64,000 nucleotides of DNA from Nitrosomonas sp. (GCA_024281675.1 JAMXAG010000002.1:124001-188000); one strand, 5' to 3'. Numbered from the stretch's first letter, positions 19,587 to 28,980 are shown. A program made the numbers and translations. The notes: generated by a model not told the origin, from the sequence alone.

Positions 19587-20777
19587 TCATTGTATAACAA
19601 CACGAGCGAATTTACGTTTACCTACCTGCAATACCACTGTTTCACCTTGCGCCAGCTTAAGCGATTTATCAGTTACTTTTTGTTCATTCAATTTCACGGC
19701 ACCTTGATCAATCATGCGTAGCGACTCGCTTGTGCTGGTAGTCAAGCCAGTCAATTTAAGTAATTGCACCAATGATATGTCTTTGTCTTGGATAGAAATG
19801 GTTTGTTCTGCAATGTTATCGGGTAATGCACCATGTTTGAAACGTGTTTCGAAATCCCCCAAAGCTTCCTCGGCGTCTTTCCGTCCATGGAAACGTGTAA
19901 CGATTTCTTGTGCAAATAATACTTTGATATCACGAGGATTTCGGCCTTGCTCAATTTCTTTGCGCCACTGACTAATTGTATCCATGGATTCAAAAGACAG
20001 CAATTCGAGATACCGCCACATTAATTGATCTGATATCGACATAATTTTGCCGAAGATTTCTTTGGGGCTTTCTGTGATACCGACATAATTATTGAGCGAT
20101 TTGGACATTTTATTAACACCGTCCAGCCCTTCTAAAAGGGGCATCGTAAGAATGCATTGCGGAGCTTGGCCAAAATGCTTTTGCAGCTCTCGTCCCATAA
20201 GCAAATTGAATTTTTGATCGGTACCACCCAATTCTAAATCGGCTTTGAGTGCGACTGAATCATAGCCTTGTACCAACGGATAGAGAAATTCATGAATCGC
20301 AATCGATTGGTTATTACGATAGCGTTTATCAAAATCATCACGTTCTAGCATACGCGCAACCGTATGTGTGGCAGCCAACTTAATCATATCTACCGCATTT
20401 AATGAATCCATCCATGAAGAGTTAAATACCACTTCAGTTTTTTCCGGGTTGAGTATTTTGAAAACCTGCTCGGTATAGGATTGCGCATTTTGTGAAACTT
20501 GTTCTCTCGTTAAGGGAGGGCGTGTTGCATTTTTCCCGGTTGGGTCCCCAATCATCCCGGTGAAATCGCCAATCAGAAAAAGGACATGATGCCCCAAATC
20601 TTGTAATTGCTTCAATTTGTTAATAAGTACAGTGTGGCCTAAATGTAAATCTGGTGCTGTGGGGTCGAAGCCTGCTTTGATTCGTAATGGTCTTCCTTGA
20701 ACAAGTTTTTTTTCAAGTTCAGATTCAAGAAGGATTTCGGTGCTACCGCGTTTGATGATGTCAAGCTGTGATTTCAT
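19587..20777 (-). CDS. tyrS: Tyrosyl-tRNA synthetase
   Basis: Class I aminoacyl-tRNA synthetase charging tRNA-Tyr, about 396 residues. The HIGH-like motif is DLHLGHTVL near residue 45 and the KMSKS loop is [12 protein letters not shown] near 230. A C-terminal S4 RNA-binding domain (from about residue 335, [25 protein letters not shown]) completes the enzyme. Sequence features ([14 protein letters not shown]) match the shorter TyrZ-like form. I choose ATG at 20777 ([12 protein letters not shown]), which aligns with the family N-terminus, over a TTG at 20795. Confidence 0.95.
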   Translation of the reverse strand: MKSQLDIIKRGSTEILLESELEKKLVQGRPLRIKAGFDPTAPDLHLGHTVLINKLKQLQDLGHHVLFLIGDFTGMIGDPTGKNATRPPLTREQVSQNAQSYTEQVFKILNPEKTEVVFNSSWMDSLNAVDMIKLAATHTVARMLERDDFDKRYRNNQSIAIHEFLYPLVQGYDSVALKADLELGGTDQKFNLLMGRELQKHFGQAPQCILTMPLLEGLDGVNKMSKSLNNYVGITESPKEIFGKIMSISDQLMWRYLELLSFESMDTISQWRKEIEQGRNPRDIKVLFAQEIVTRFHGRKDAEEALGDFETRFKHGALPDNIAEQTISIQDKDISLVQLLKLTGLTTSTSESLRMIDQGAVKLNEQKVTDKSLKLAQGETVVLQVGKRKFARVVIQ

Positions 20778-20943
20778 TGGGTTCACGTTTTTCAATTTTT
20801 ATTAATGTTATGATATTTAATCACTTATTAAGTTAACATAGAAATTTCTTTAACTTTAAATTGTACTTTAGTACATATTTTGAGTTTTTCATGCTAGACT
20901 CCCGCCTGTTTAATATGCTAAGTGACTGGGGGGTACTATCTTC

Positions 20944-22299
20944 ATGCTTGATAAATCGCCGTCTCAAAATGAATTGCCTCTTAACAACCAACAGAAAATT
21001 TTAGCCCAAAAATCATCTAAGCTCACAAAAAAAACCATTCGCTGGCTGGTCGCATTATCGAGTATTCCTCTTTTTGGTTTCGTTACCGCATTTGGTATTG
21101 CGCCGAATGTACCCGCTCTTGAAAATATTCAGACTGAAGATGTGGTTCTTGATTTATCCATCCCTGATGCTATTCATGAAGCTCCGGGGAATCAAATTTT
21201 CTGGCATCAAGAGAATATCCGACGTGGTGATACTATATCGGCTATTTTAAACCGTTTGGACATTAGCAACCAGGATTCGAGCGATTTTCTGCAGGCAGCA
21301 CGGGGCAGTCGTGCCATGCGGCAATTAAAACCTGGCAAAACCATTTATGCGCAGACTTCATCCGATGGAGAATTATTAGGGCTGCGTTATTTCTTCAGTA
21401 ACGAAGAATTGTTTTTAATGGAAAAAACCGATGATGAATTCAAAATCACCGAACAATCCATTGAACTCGATACCCGCATTCATATGAAAGCCGGCGTTAT
21501 TAACAGTTCGCTGTTTGCTGCTGTCGATAGCGCAGGAATTCCCAATAATATTGCAACACAATTAACAGAAATATTTGCTTCACAAATTGATTTTCATCGT
21601 GATCTGCGTCATGGTGATCGTTTTATTGTTGTTTATGAAACCTTAGCGAAGAACGAAGTTAAGCGCGCCAAAACGGCTCGCGTATTAGCGGTCGAGTTTG
21701 CAAATAAGGGAAAAATTCATCAAGCAGTATATTTCAAACATCCCAATGGAAGAGATGGATATTACACACCCAAAGGAGAAAGTTTGCGCAAAGAATTTTT
21801 ACTTTCACCATTGGCTGTTTCCCGTATTAGCTCTGGCTTCAGCAATGGACGTTTTCACCCGATTCTTAAAGAATGGAGAGCGCATAAAGGAATTGATTAT
21901 GCCGCACCTGCAGGAACAGCTGTGAAAGCCACCGCAAGCGGGATCGTTGGTTTCTCAGGTTCACAGAGAGGATATGGCAATTTGGTCGTACTAAAACATA
22001 ACGGTAAATTTGAAACTGCTTATGGTCATTTATCCCGATTTGCACCTGGCGTTAGTAAAGGAAAACGTGTAAACCAAGGCGATATTATCGGTTATGTCGG
22101 GTCCACGGGTATGGCAACTGGCCCGCATTTACATTATGAATTGAGAATCGATGGTGTACAGAGAGACCCAACCAGAGTCGTATTGCCAACCGCTACGCCA
22201 CTGGGTAAAAAAGAATTGATTGCTTTCCAAAAAGAAACACAACCATTCTTATCACGTCTAAATATTATGCGTAATATTCATTACGCAGCATCGGAATAA
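20944..22299 (+). CDS. M23 (LytM-type) murein endopeptidase
   Basis: A periplasmic cell-wall endopeptidase of 451 residues, similar in layout to MepM/YebA. It has an N-terminal membrane anchor (about residues 35-55), a LysM/OapA-like region (RRGDTISAILNRL near 100), a middle domain and a C-terminal M23 domain. The zinc ligands are visible as H and D in HKGIDYAAP near 320 and the histidines of GPHLHYELR near 398, with the intervening AYGHLSRF. It would cleave peptide cross-links in peptidoglycan. anmK follows 144 bp downstream, so murein metabolism is clustered here. Confidence 0.88.
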   Translation: MLDKSPSQNELPLNNQQKILAQKSSKLTKKTIRWLVALSSIPLFGFVTAFGIAPNVPALENIQTEDVVLDLSIPDAIHEAPGNQIFWHQENIRRGDTISAILNRLDISNQDSSDFLQAARGSRAMRQLKPGKTIYAQTSSDGELLGLRYFFSNEELFLMEKTDDEFKITEQSIELDTRIHMKAGVINSSLFAAVDSAGIPNNIATQLTEIFASQIDFHRDLRHGDRFIVVYETLAKNEVKRAKTARVLAVEFANKGKIHQAVYFKHPNGRDGYYTPKGESLRKEFLLSPLAVSRISSGFSNGRFHPILKEWRAHKGIDYAAPAGTAVKATASGIVGFSGSQRGYGNLVVLKHNGKFETAYGHLSRFAPGVSKGKRVNQGDIIGYVGSTGMATGPHLHYELRIDGVQRDPTRVVLPTATPLGKKELIAFQKETQPFLSRLNIMRNIHYAASE

Positions 22300-22318
22300 G
22301 AGATACTGCAAAGGGCTT

Positions 22319-22360
22319 AAGGATCGATTTGGAGTTTAATTCGATCCCTTTGTGTCTTTT
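22319..22360 (+). terminator. Candidate terminator after the M23 peptidase gene
   Basis: A hairpin with arms GGATCGA (22321-22327) and TCGATCC (22341-22347), followed by a T-rich stretch. It lies 20 bp after the stop codon. The T-run is interrupted, so strength is uncertain. Confidence 0.45.
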
Positions 22361-22443
22361 GAACGAAAAGTTCGAAACCTCCTTGCCATTTTAAGAAGTG
22401 CTTTAATTATACTTAGACACTTTTTACAAAACCCTCATTTAAA

Positions 22444-23550
22444 ATGACGCCTATTTATTATATCGGCCTCATGTCTGGCACCAGCCTAGATGGTATCGAT
22501 GCAGTACTGGTTAACTTCGGTGAACCCAAGCCCGTTCTACTCGCAACGTTATTTTATCCGTACGATGAAGAATTACGTGCCAATTTACTAGCACTACATC
22601 ATGCTGGTTTTGATGAATTAAACCGCGCCGCATTGCTCAGCAATCAGCTTTCAATACTTTATGCGCAAACAAGCCTGAATTTATTAAAAAAATCCAAAAT
22701 CGATCCTAAAGCAGTTACAGCGATAGGCTGTCATGGGCAAACAATTCGGCATTGTCCCGAAAAAGAAAAACACTACACCATTCAATTGGTCAATGCAGCG
22801 TTACTGGCAGAGTTAACACAGATAACCGTAATAGCGGATTTCCGCAGTCGCGATATTGCCGCAGAAGGACAGGGAGCACCGCTAGTTCCAGCATTTCACA
22901 AGGCATTCTTTGGTGACCCCCATAAACACCGCATTATCGTCAACATTGGCGGAATAGCCAATATCACCAGGCTTGACCCCACTGATGAAGTGATCGGGTT
23001 TGACTGTGGACCAGGCAATATATTGATGGATGCATGGAGTTTGAGGCACACAGGGAAAAATTATGACGACAAAGGGCAATGGGCAAAAACAGGAAAAATT
23101 GTCCAATCACTGTTTGATCTATTAATGGATCAAAGCTTTTTTTCATTCCCTCCCCCGAAAAGTACTGGAAGAGAGTTGTTTAATCTGCATTGGCTTGAAT
23201 ATAAGATATCGCAATGCACCCCCCAATCGCCCGAAAATGTGCAAGCAACTTTGTTGCAATTAACTGTAATATCAATAGCCAATGCGATTACGGATTACTG
23301 TTCAGCGACAAGTGAAATTTATATATGCGGGGGAGGCGCTCATAATACACATCTGATCAAACAGCTATCGAATGCGCTGCCACACTGTACCGTAGCCCTA
23401 ACAAACAAATTAGGTGTGGATGCAGATTGGGTAGAAGCGTTTGCATTCGCCTGGCTAGCGCAATTAACCATACTGCGCAAACCGGGTAATCTCAGCGCGG
23501 TCACTGGAGCGAAAGGGGAAAGAATCTTAGGAGCAATCTACCCTGCATGA
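22444..23550 (+). CDS. anmK: Anhydro-N-acetylmuramic acid kinase
   Basis: Cytoplasmic kinase of murein recycling. It hydrolyses the 1,6-anhydro ring and phosphorylates anhMurNAc to MurNAc-6-phosphate. The 368-residue length fits. The ATP-loop GLMSGTSLDGID is at residues 8-19, then GCHGQTIRH, ADFRSRDIAAEGQGAPLVP and the nucleotide-binding NIGGIAN, then GFDCGPGN. ATG at 22444 starts the conserved N-terminus directly (MTPIYYIGLMSG). The alpha/beta hydrolase gene begins 70 bp downstream and may be co-transcribed. Confidence 0.95.
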   Translation: MTPIYYIGLMSGTSLDGIDAVLVNFGEPKPVLLATLFYPYDEELRANLLALHHAGFDELNRAALLSNQLSILYAQTSLNLLKKSKIDPKAVTAIGCHGQTIRHCPEKEKHYTIQLVNAALLAELTQITVIADFRSRDIAAEGQGAPLVPAFHKAFFGDPHKHRIIVNIGGIANITRLDPTDEVIGFDCGPGNILMDAWSLRHTGKNYDDKGQWAKTGKIVQSLFDLLMDQSFFSFPPPKSTGRELFNLHWLEYKISQCTPQSPENVQATLLQLTVISIANAITDYCSATSEIYICGGGAHNTHLIKQLSNALPHCTVALTNKLGVDADWVEAFAFAWLAQLTILRKPGNLSAVTGAKGERILGAIYPA

Positions 23551-23620
23551 TAAATTAAAGTATTATTAAGTAGCAGCATCAAAATAGCATCAACTGAATC
23601 ATAGAAAAGTTAGTACCATC

Positions 23621-24511
23621 ATGGATGACCCTTTCAAAAAACTACTTGTACCAACGCCATCAGCAGATAAAAAGCCACGCAAGGCACGCCAGATTGCTTA
23701 TACTGACTGGGGTGATCCAAAAAATCCCCATGTTGTGATTTGCGTGCATGGATTGACGCGAAATTGTCGTGACTTTGATTATCTGGCACACGCACTAAAA
23801 TCCGAATGTAGAGTTATTGCGGTCGATGTAGCGGGTCGTGGCCGTAGTGACTGGTTAGAGCAAGCATGTGACTACAATTTTCCCCCACTCTACTTATCCG
23901 ATGCAACCTCATTGATTGCGCACATCCAAGCGCAATACAATACAAAGATCACACTCGATTGGGTGGGTATTTCGATGGGTGGATTGATTGGAATGATCCT
24001 ATCAATCCAACCGCAAACTCGCACAACGATTCGAAAACTAATCATGAGCGATATCGGTCCATTGATACCTGCTACTGCACTCAGAAGAATTTCAGATTAC
24101 GTAGGCCTCGATCCGCGTTTTGATACTTTTGAAGCATTCAAAGCGTATATGAAAAAAATTTCAGTGCCCTTTGGGCCACTAACTGATGCGCAGTGGAATC
24201 ATATGGCCATCTATAGCATGCAAAAATATGAAGACGGCACGTATGGGTTTCGTTACGACCCTAGAATTGGCACCAGCTTAAAAGGATTCGAAATCAAAGA
24301 TATCGATTTATGGCAACAATGGGATCAAGTTACGGTTCCAACATTAGTTCTTCGCGGCGCAGAATCGGATCTTTTATCGGTCGACACTGCTGCACAAATG
24401 AAAATGCGCGGCCCTAAAGCACAGATCGTCGAATTACCAGGCATTGGTCATGCACCTACCATCATGAATGAGCAGCAAATTCAAATTGTGCGCAATTTCA
24501 TTTGCTGCTAA
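23621..24511 (+). CDS. Alpha/beta hydrolase
   Basis: A 296-residue soluble alpha/beta-fold hydrolase. It shows the HG oxyanion motif (CVHGLTRNCRDFD), the nucleophile elbow GISMGG with Ser near residue 118, an acid in GAESDLLS near 245 and the histidine in GIGHAPT near 274. No signal peptide is seen. The substrate cannot be inferred; the family includes esterases and C-C hydrolases. ATG at 23621 is the natural start. Confidence 0.82.
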   Translation: MDDPFKKLLVPTPSADKKPRKARQIAYTDWGDPKNPHVVICVHGLTRNCRDFDYLAHALKSECRVIAVDVAGRGRSDWLEQACDYNFPPLYLSDATSLIAHIQAQYNTKITLDWVGISMGGLIGMILSIQPQTRTTIRKLIMSDIGPLIPATALRRISDYVGLDPRFDTFEAFKAYMKKISVPFGPLTDAQWNHMAIYSMQKYEDGTYGFRYDPRIGTSLKGFEIKDIDLWQQWDQVTVPTLVLRGAESDLLSVDTAAQMKMRGPKAQIVELPGIGHAPTIMNEQQIQIVRNFICC

Positions 24512-24596
24512 TAACCGATCCAAGTCTAATCATCACTGCACGAACAGTTTCTTTCAATCAACTATTTGTATTAATCAATAAAATCAGCGAGCATCA

Positions 24597-25370
24597 TTAC
24601 TTTCTCGGCCAAGCCCTTTTTCCATTAATAACCACTGGCATATACGTGTTAATTTGTTTCGCAGTCGGTACAACTTTATAAATTTTTTGATCTTTACATG
24701 ATTCTGGGAGTTTGTTGCTAATTAAGTCGCGTTCTACGGTAAGTACCAATTCACCCGTATGACCTGAACCGGGTATGACATAGTCTGTATCGACACCGTC
24801 CGGCATCCATAAACTTACAACACCATCTTTAAAACCACTAATGGTCGTTATCTTGCAGACATCCACCATCGGTAGCACGAACTGTATTTGTGCTGCGCAC
24901 GAATCCGAAACAAAAGTGCCTGGTTGGAATCTTACCGAAATAAATCCTTTGATCGCACCACTCCCACTATGCGGCACTCCCTCTCCACCACCGACCCACA
25001 TACCAACAGCCTCATCTGAATCATTCACTTTTACACCACCCGCAGAAAAAACAGAACGATCGATGACATAACTGAAAGGCGCCATGGTAGTATCATAGAG
25101 CATCTCAATGGTATCTTCTGTCGGGTCAAAAACCCCCGAAGATTGGTTGAAAATCTGTAAAGTCGGACTTTCAGAAAAGTTAGGAAAAACTACAGAACTT
25201 CCAATAATAGTATTTTCTCCACATCCGTGCCCGAATACAATCGCATTCCACGATGTTGGTCCTTCTTTAACACGAGGAGACATAAAGGAATTATGCGCCG
25301 AAACCGTTTGCGCAATCCCCCCTAACAACACGATAACCAATAAGCTGATCGATAACTTTATTTTCATCAT
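24597..25370 (-). CDS. Secreted DUF1775/YcnI-like protein A, mature N-terminal His
   Basis: A 257-residue secreted protein. The signal peptide (residues 1-25) ends TVSA, so cleavage should leave His as residue 1 (HNSFMSP). It shares with three other proteins in the window the pattern H-x4-6-P, then GHGCGENT followed by SSVVFP, two further Cys segments (DSCA, DVCKI), ERDL---LPESC and a final AWP. This resembles the DUF1775/YcnI fold, whose B. subtilis member binds Cu(II) through an N-terminal histidine. Metal binding here is inferred. An operator palindrome lies 144 bp upstream. AAGG precedes the two start ATGs. Confidence 0.7.
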   Translation of the reverse strand: MMKIKLSISLLVIVLLGGIAQTVSAHNSFMSPRVKEGPTSWNAIVFGHGCGENTIIGSSVVFPNFSESPTLQIFNQSSGVFDPTEDTIEMLYDTTMAPFSYVIDRSVFSAGGVKVNDSDEAVGMWVGGGEGVPHSGSGAIKGFISVRFQPGTFVSDSCAAQIQFVLPMVDVCKITTISGFKDGVVSLWMPDGVDTDYVIPGSGHTGELVLTVERDLISNKLPESCKDQKIYKVVPTAKQINTYMPVVINGKRAWPRK

Positions 25371-25513
25371 TTAAAACCTTTTATAGTAACGTTATGAAGA
25401 TTCGGATGCACAAGCAATAAACCATAATGGAATCATACGATTCAATCTTTTCTAGAGTCTTGTTTAAGCATCAACAAACAAAATCATTATTAATACAAAC
25501 ATTAGAAAAAACA

Positions 25514-25532
25514 ATGCGACAAAATGTCGCAT
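25514..25532. promoter_or_regulatory. Palindromic operator 1
   Basis: ATGCGACAAAATGTCGCAT, arms of 8 bp around a 3-bp centre. It is one of six matches to TGCGACAANTTGTCGCA in the window, all intergenic. It lies 144 bp upstream of the DUF1775-like gene A and downstream of the gene at 25674. The 8-1-8 to 7-1-7 geometry resembles sites of dimeric Fur-family repressors, but the regulator is unknown. Confidence 0.75.
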
Positions 25533-25605
25533 CCGTTAGCAATGGCTTGAAATCTATATTGTGCTGCAGGAATGTACGCAAACCCGATGGGATGTAATAG
25601 TTGAT

Positions 25606-25650
25606 TGTAGTAGATTGATCTTTGAGTGACTTATAGATCAATCTACTACA
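25606..25650. repeat. 45-bp inverted-repeat element resembling IS1595 ends
   Basis: Perfect 15-bp arms, TGTAGTAGATTGATC at 25606-25620 and GATCAATCTACTACA at 25636-25650, around a 15-nt centre. The outer 11 bp (TGTAGTAGATT) equal part of the terminal repeat of the IS1595-family element at 27764-28474. It may be a MITE-like remnant of that element. As RNA it would form a hairpin after the gene at 25674 and could end that operon, although it has no T-run. Confidence 0.6.
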
Positions 25651-25673
25651 CGAAGTGACTGCTAATACTAGAA

Positions 25674-26141
25674 TTATTGCTGTTGCCGACTGGTAGTACT
25701 GGTTCCAGTATGTACATTGGTAGCGGTCTTGCAATGTAGCTCAACATCGTAGCTATCCGTACCCGCAGCCGTGTGAGCTACATACAAATTGTAAGTTCCC
25801 GCGCCTTGCGTCAGTTTAACAAGCGGGCTGTAGCCGGCATCATTATCTGCGCTATCCAAACTAAATCGTGCACATGCATTAGTATTACAATTTGTCGTGC
25901 CTTTTTGAATGGTAATGTTCACTTTAGACGAATTAGCCGTCATATCTTTAACGCGAGCTTCAAGATAGGAAGGCGCACCATTGCCGTCATCCGTACACGA
26001 GACGGTATAAAAATCAACGGCTGCTGCGAGCCCAGTGGTAAAACTGCCTGCTTGATTATGCGCCAAGGCAAAAACCGAATGGGTTAAAATTACACTACCT
26101 GCTACTAAAGAGATTATCGTTTTTACTGAAGTAAATTTCAT
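25674..26141 (-). CDS. Small secreted protein, mature N-terminal His (paralogue 1)
   Basis: A 155-residue secreted protein of no named family that I recognise. The signal peptide ends VFALA, giving a mature N-terminus HNQAGSF. The mature domain has a DFYTVSC segment, a central basic/hydrophobic stretch, GAGTYNLYVAHTAA and a late Cys (LHCKTATNVHTGTSTT). The protein at 60903-61337 has the same order: HQ, VDYFLITC, GGYHVYVSQS, FHCEDIDNMHSDTS. The two are paralogues. It is the third gene of a leftward run with 32 bp to the HEAT-repeat gene. AGGGGACAGAT precedes ATG. Confidence 0.65.
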   Translation of the reverse strand: MKFTSVKTIISLVAGSVILTHSVFALAHNQAGSFTTGLAAAVDFYTVSCTDDGNGAPSYLEARVKDMTANSSKVNITIQKGTTNCNTNACARFSLDSADNDAGYSPLVKLTQGAGTYNLYVAHTAAGTDSYDVELHCKTATNVHTGTSTTSRQQQ

Positions 26142-26173
26142 ATCTGTCCCCTAAAATCGTTTTTGTAATACCG

Positions 26174-26752
26174 CTATTTCACAGTTTCTGCTGTCGGAAA
26201 AAGACCCTCGAGCTTAACTGCAGCAAGTTCACGAACAGCTTGTTCATCATCCTTTAACGCATTTTTCAACAGTGCTACACTGCGGTCATCGCCCATTAAG
26301 CCATCCAGCGCCATTAGGCGTACTGAAAGCTCACTGTCATCGAGTGCTTGTTCAAGCAATAACATACTGTCCGCACAATTTTGCTGCACCAATGCATAAA
26401 CGGCCTGTCCTCTAACACGGGGATCCGCATCTTGTAAGGCTGTTTGTATGATTTTTTGCCGAACAACAACATCGATAGGCACTGCTGTTGCTAACCGAGA
26501 CAATGCAGCAACACGCTCTTCAGCAATCCTGGATACCGCTTGTTGCATCAATTCGCCAGTAACAACTTGATCGACTGATAACTCGTTCTCACCTGAAAAA
26601 CATTGGACTTGTACTGATGCAAGACTGTCAAACGCTACATTCGAACGGGTTGAAGTACTGTCATTTTCTGCATAAACAAACTGCGTAGCCCCCATCGACA
26701 AAGCCAAGAATAACGACAGATGGAGATGTTTTCGTTGCAATTTCATCATCAT
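26174..26752 (-). CDS. Secreted HEAT-repeat protein
   Basis: A 192-residue protein with a signal peptide (to about residue 29, cleavage after VYA) and HEAT-type helical repeats from about residue 80: VRQKIIQTALQDADPRVRGQAVYAL, then two more D--LSVRLMALDGL and DEQAVRELAAVKL units. HEAT repeats bind protein partners, so a periplasmic scaffold or adaptor role is plausible. It lies between a DUF1775-like gene (98 bp upstream) and the small N-terminal-His gene (32 bp downstream), apparently one operon. AGAGGAATTTC before ATG 26752 supports the start. Confidence 0.7.
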   Translation of the reverse strand: MMMKLQRKHLHLSLFLALSMGATQFVYAENDSTSTRSNVAFDSLASVQVQCFSGENELSVDQVVTGELMQQAVSRIAEERVAALSRLATAVPIDVVVRQKIIQTALQDADPRVRGQAVYALVQQNCADSMLLLEQALDDSELSVRLMALDGLMGDDRSVALLKNALKDDEQAVRELAAVKLEGLFPTAETVK

Positions 26753-26850
26753 GAAATTCCTCTAAAAAAGAGAGAATAGATAAAGGAGCTCTTCGACTTT
26801 CTCTTATCCATTCTCTAATTTAAACACTAATAACTACAGCTACTTCTTTC

Positions 26851-27615
26851 TTAATGGCGTAATGATGGCCACCATTGTTTACCCTTGACAACAATCGGCA
26901 TATCGCGATCCATTTGCGCTTTGGATGGAATCAATTCCACAGCATCACCCGCTTCGGAACAATCTCCTGGTAATGGATTGGCAGCCAGATCTCGTGTAAT
27001 CGTTAATGTTGCTGGAGAATCATAGCCATGCAAACCTACACCGTCAAAAATCGACCCAACGGCAGGTGTCCACATATTCACAGTCGCATCAGAAAGACCT
27101 GCAACATTGGTAACCTTGCATATATCTGAAATTGCAACAACTACTTTTACGCTGGAAGCACACGAAGTCGGTTCAAACGTATGCGCACTGGCTCTGAACG
27201 GTAGGAAAACCGTATAATAAGCAGGCATTTTTCCTTCCCTGACATAGAAACCTACCGTGTTTCCCTGTTCATCATGTTTTTCATCTTCTTGTTTAAAAGT
27301 GCCAGTATCCAAGACTTTTTGATACAAGTTGCCATAATTAGTCACATAATCGGCAATTGTTTTATCAGTAACGACAGTACCATTCACTTTTAATGTAGAG
27401 TCCTGCCCATCCGGGAAAACCACCGAGCTCGCAATGATATGAGTTCCATCACCACATGCGTGACCGATGACAACATTATTCTCAACTCTTACCCCTTCTG
27501 TTATCACAGGCGTGTTTAATCGAGTATGCGCCAAGGCATTGTGTGAAAAACCAACAACCGCAGCTACAGCCAACGCTGCTTTTGTTACATCCTTAAATTG
27601 TTGAATAGATTTCAT
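26851..27615 (-). CDS. Secreted DUF1775/YcnI-like protein B, mature N-terminal His
   Basis: A 254-residue secreted protein, closest in the window to protein C at 56182. The signal peptide ends HNALA, leaving HTRLNTP as mature N-terminus. Family pattern: EGVRVENNVVIGHACGDGT, SSVVFPDG, a variable middle, TSCASSV, DICKVTN, MWTPAVGS, RDLAANPLPGDC and a terminal QWWP. In DUF1775/YcnI proteins the N-terminal His and nearby residues bind Cu(II); here this is inferred. It heads a three-gene operon. An IS1595-family element now lies between this gene and the operator at 28600. Confidence 0.72.
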   Translation of the reverse strand: MKSIQQFKDVTKAALAVAAVVGFSHNALAHTRLNTPVITEGVRVENNVVIGHACGDGTHIIASSVVFPDGQDSTLKVNGTVVTDKTIADYVTNYGNLYQKVLDTGTFKQEDEKHDEQGNTVGFYVREGKMPAYYTVFLPFRASAHTFEPTSCASSVKVVVAISDICKVTNVAGLSDATVNMWTPAVGSIFDGVGLHGYDSPATLTITRDLAANPLPGDCSEAGDAVELIPSKAQMDRDMPIVVKGKQWWPSLRH

Positions 27616-27763
27616 TTCGAGAATTTCTCCTTTTTCTTTTAATGGCTACTTTTATTTTTACAATTCATAAAAACCCACTTCCGTCACACGTATACGCAAG
27701 GTATAGGCTTATAAATTTCAGAGCATAAAAACATGATGAAAGAAGTCGATCTACAAAGAAATT

Positions 27764-28474
27764 GGGGCTGTAGTAGATTAGCTTAGATGTTAGGCTAATC
27801 AAATGAAGATAAGTCATTGTAGATTATTGAAGAAAATACAGTTAAGGTTACTAGAGTTTTTTGTACTGGAAGTTACAGCGAGATCAGCAGCAGATATATT
27901 GGGGATTCAGCCTAATAGTGCAGTGCTGTTTTATCGCAAAATACGGGAAGTTATTGCGTACCATCTGGAACAAGAATCTCATGAAATCTTTGATGGTGTA
28001 GTTGAATTGGGTGAAAGCTATTTTGGTGGTGTTCGTAAAGGTAAACCTGGTCGCGGTGCTGCAGGTAAAGTTGCTGTATTTGGCATATTGAAGCGAGGCG
28101 GCAAAGCTCACACCAAGGTTGTGGAGATACGAAGTCGGAAACGTTAATGCCTTTGATAACGAGAAAAATCGCGCCAGACAGCATAGTTTATACAGACTGT
28201 TATCGTAGTTACAATGCACTTGATGTGAGCCACTTCTATCATGAACGAATCAATCACTCTACGCTATTTGCGCAGGGTAAGAATCACATTAATGGTATTG
28301 AAAACTTTTGGAATCAGGCTAAACGAGTCTTAAGAAAATACAATGGAATCCTCAAAGAATCATTTCCATTGTTTCTCAAAGAATGTGAATTTAGATTCAA
28401 TTATGGAACACCTAAACAACAGTTGAAAATATTGAAAAATTGGACTCAAATTTAACCTAATCTACTACAGCCCC
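27764..28474 (+). mobile_element. IS1595-family (IS1016-like) insertion sequence
   Basis: A 711-bp element bounded by perfect 17-bp inverted repeats (GGGGCTGTAGTAGATTA at 27764-27780, its complement at 28458-28474). It is flanked on both sides by the 8-bp direct repeat AAGAAATT (27756-27763 and 28475-28482), the duplication length expected for IS1595. Boundaries are therefore certain. It sits between the operator at 28600 and the DUF1775-like operon that starts at 27615. Confidence 0.92.
27803..28455 (+). pseudogene. IS1016-type transposase, frameshifted
   Basis: An ISXO2-like/IS1016 transposase broken into two frames, 27803-28147 and 28147-28455. The first part carries GVVELGESYFGGVRKGKPGRGAAGKV and the second VYTDCYRSYN and HINGIENFWNQAKRVLRK. 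Homologues read through; the frame is lost near 28125-28140. The usual VDESYFGG, whose Asp is catalytic, reads LGESYFGG here (GGT for GAT), so the protein would be inactive even if the frameshift were bypassed. Despite this, the ends and target duplication are perfect. Confidence 0.85.
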
Positions 28475-28980
28475 AAGAAATTTGTTTTTTAATGTTCCGC
28501 GTCTGCGCTTTATAGCCAAAAATAATTTTTCAAGCGCACATTGGCACGATAGAAACAAACTTCGAATGGGATGGTATTTCCTGTATGGATAAAAGACAAT
28601 GCGACAAATTGTCGCACTTAACACCCTAAGCTTTGTGGGGATACCCTTGCAAAAATTCGCTTGCAAAGACTTAATAGATTCTCTTAATTGATTATTTCTG
28701 AAGTAGGGTTTTACAAAACACCACTACAGAGACTGCGAAAATGAATACTTTTAAATCTCGCTATCGGTCTAAAAGATATATCTCCCCCTACGATAAAATT
28801 AGCAATAGGCTAATAAACCGCTCACTTCATAGGCGTGTTGGTTTGATACTGGGAGTTTACAGAGGATTTTGCGTAACCGTGTTCTCGGCAGCAATTTAGT
28901 GCAGAAAATGTGCACCCGGTCGGGTTAGCAGGCTAAGTTAACAAACCCGTAGCCCGACTCGGATTGGAAATATGCTTCGT
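28475..28980. other. Intergenic region with an operator, right of the IS1595 element
   Basis: About 500 bp between the IS and the P460 gene. The only clear element is the palindrome at 28600-28616. A 53-codon rightward frame at 28741 lacks similarity or a good ribosome binding site. Before the IS inserted, this sequence would have been the promoter region of the DUF1775-like operon now at 27615. Confidence 0.45.
28600..28616. promoter_or_regulatory. Palindromic operator 2
   Basis: TGCGACAAATTGTCGCA, a perfect 8-1-8 palindrome and the best match to the consensus of the six sites. Subtracting the 711-bp IS and one 8-bp duplication, it would lie about 265 bp upstream of the DUF1775-like gene B. 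With the IS in place it is 985 bp away. Confidence 0.75.

Noticed and set aside
28741-28902. 53-codon rightward frame starting MNTFKSRYRS downstream of operator 2
   Set aside because: No good ribosome binding site, no signal peptide and basic, low-complexity composition. It does not fit the regulon proteins.
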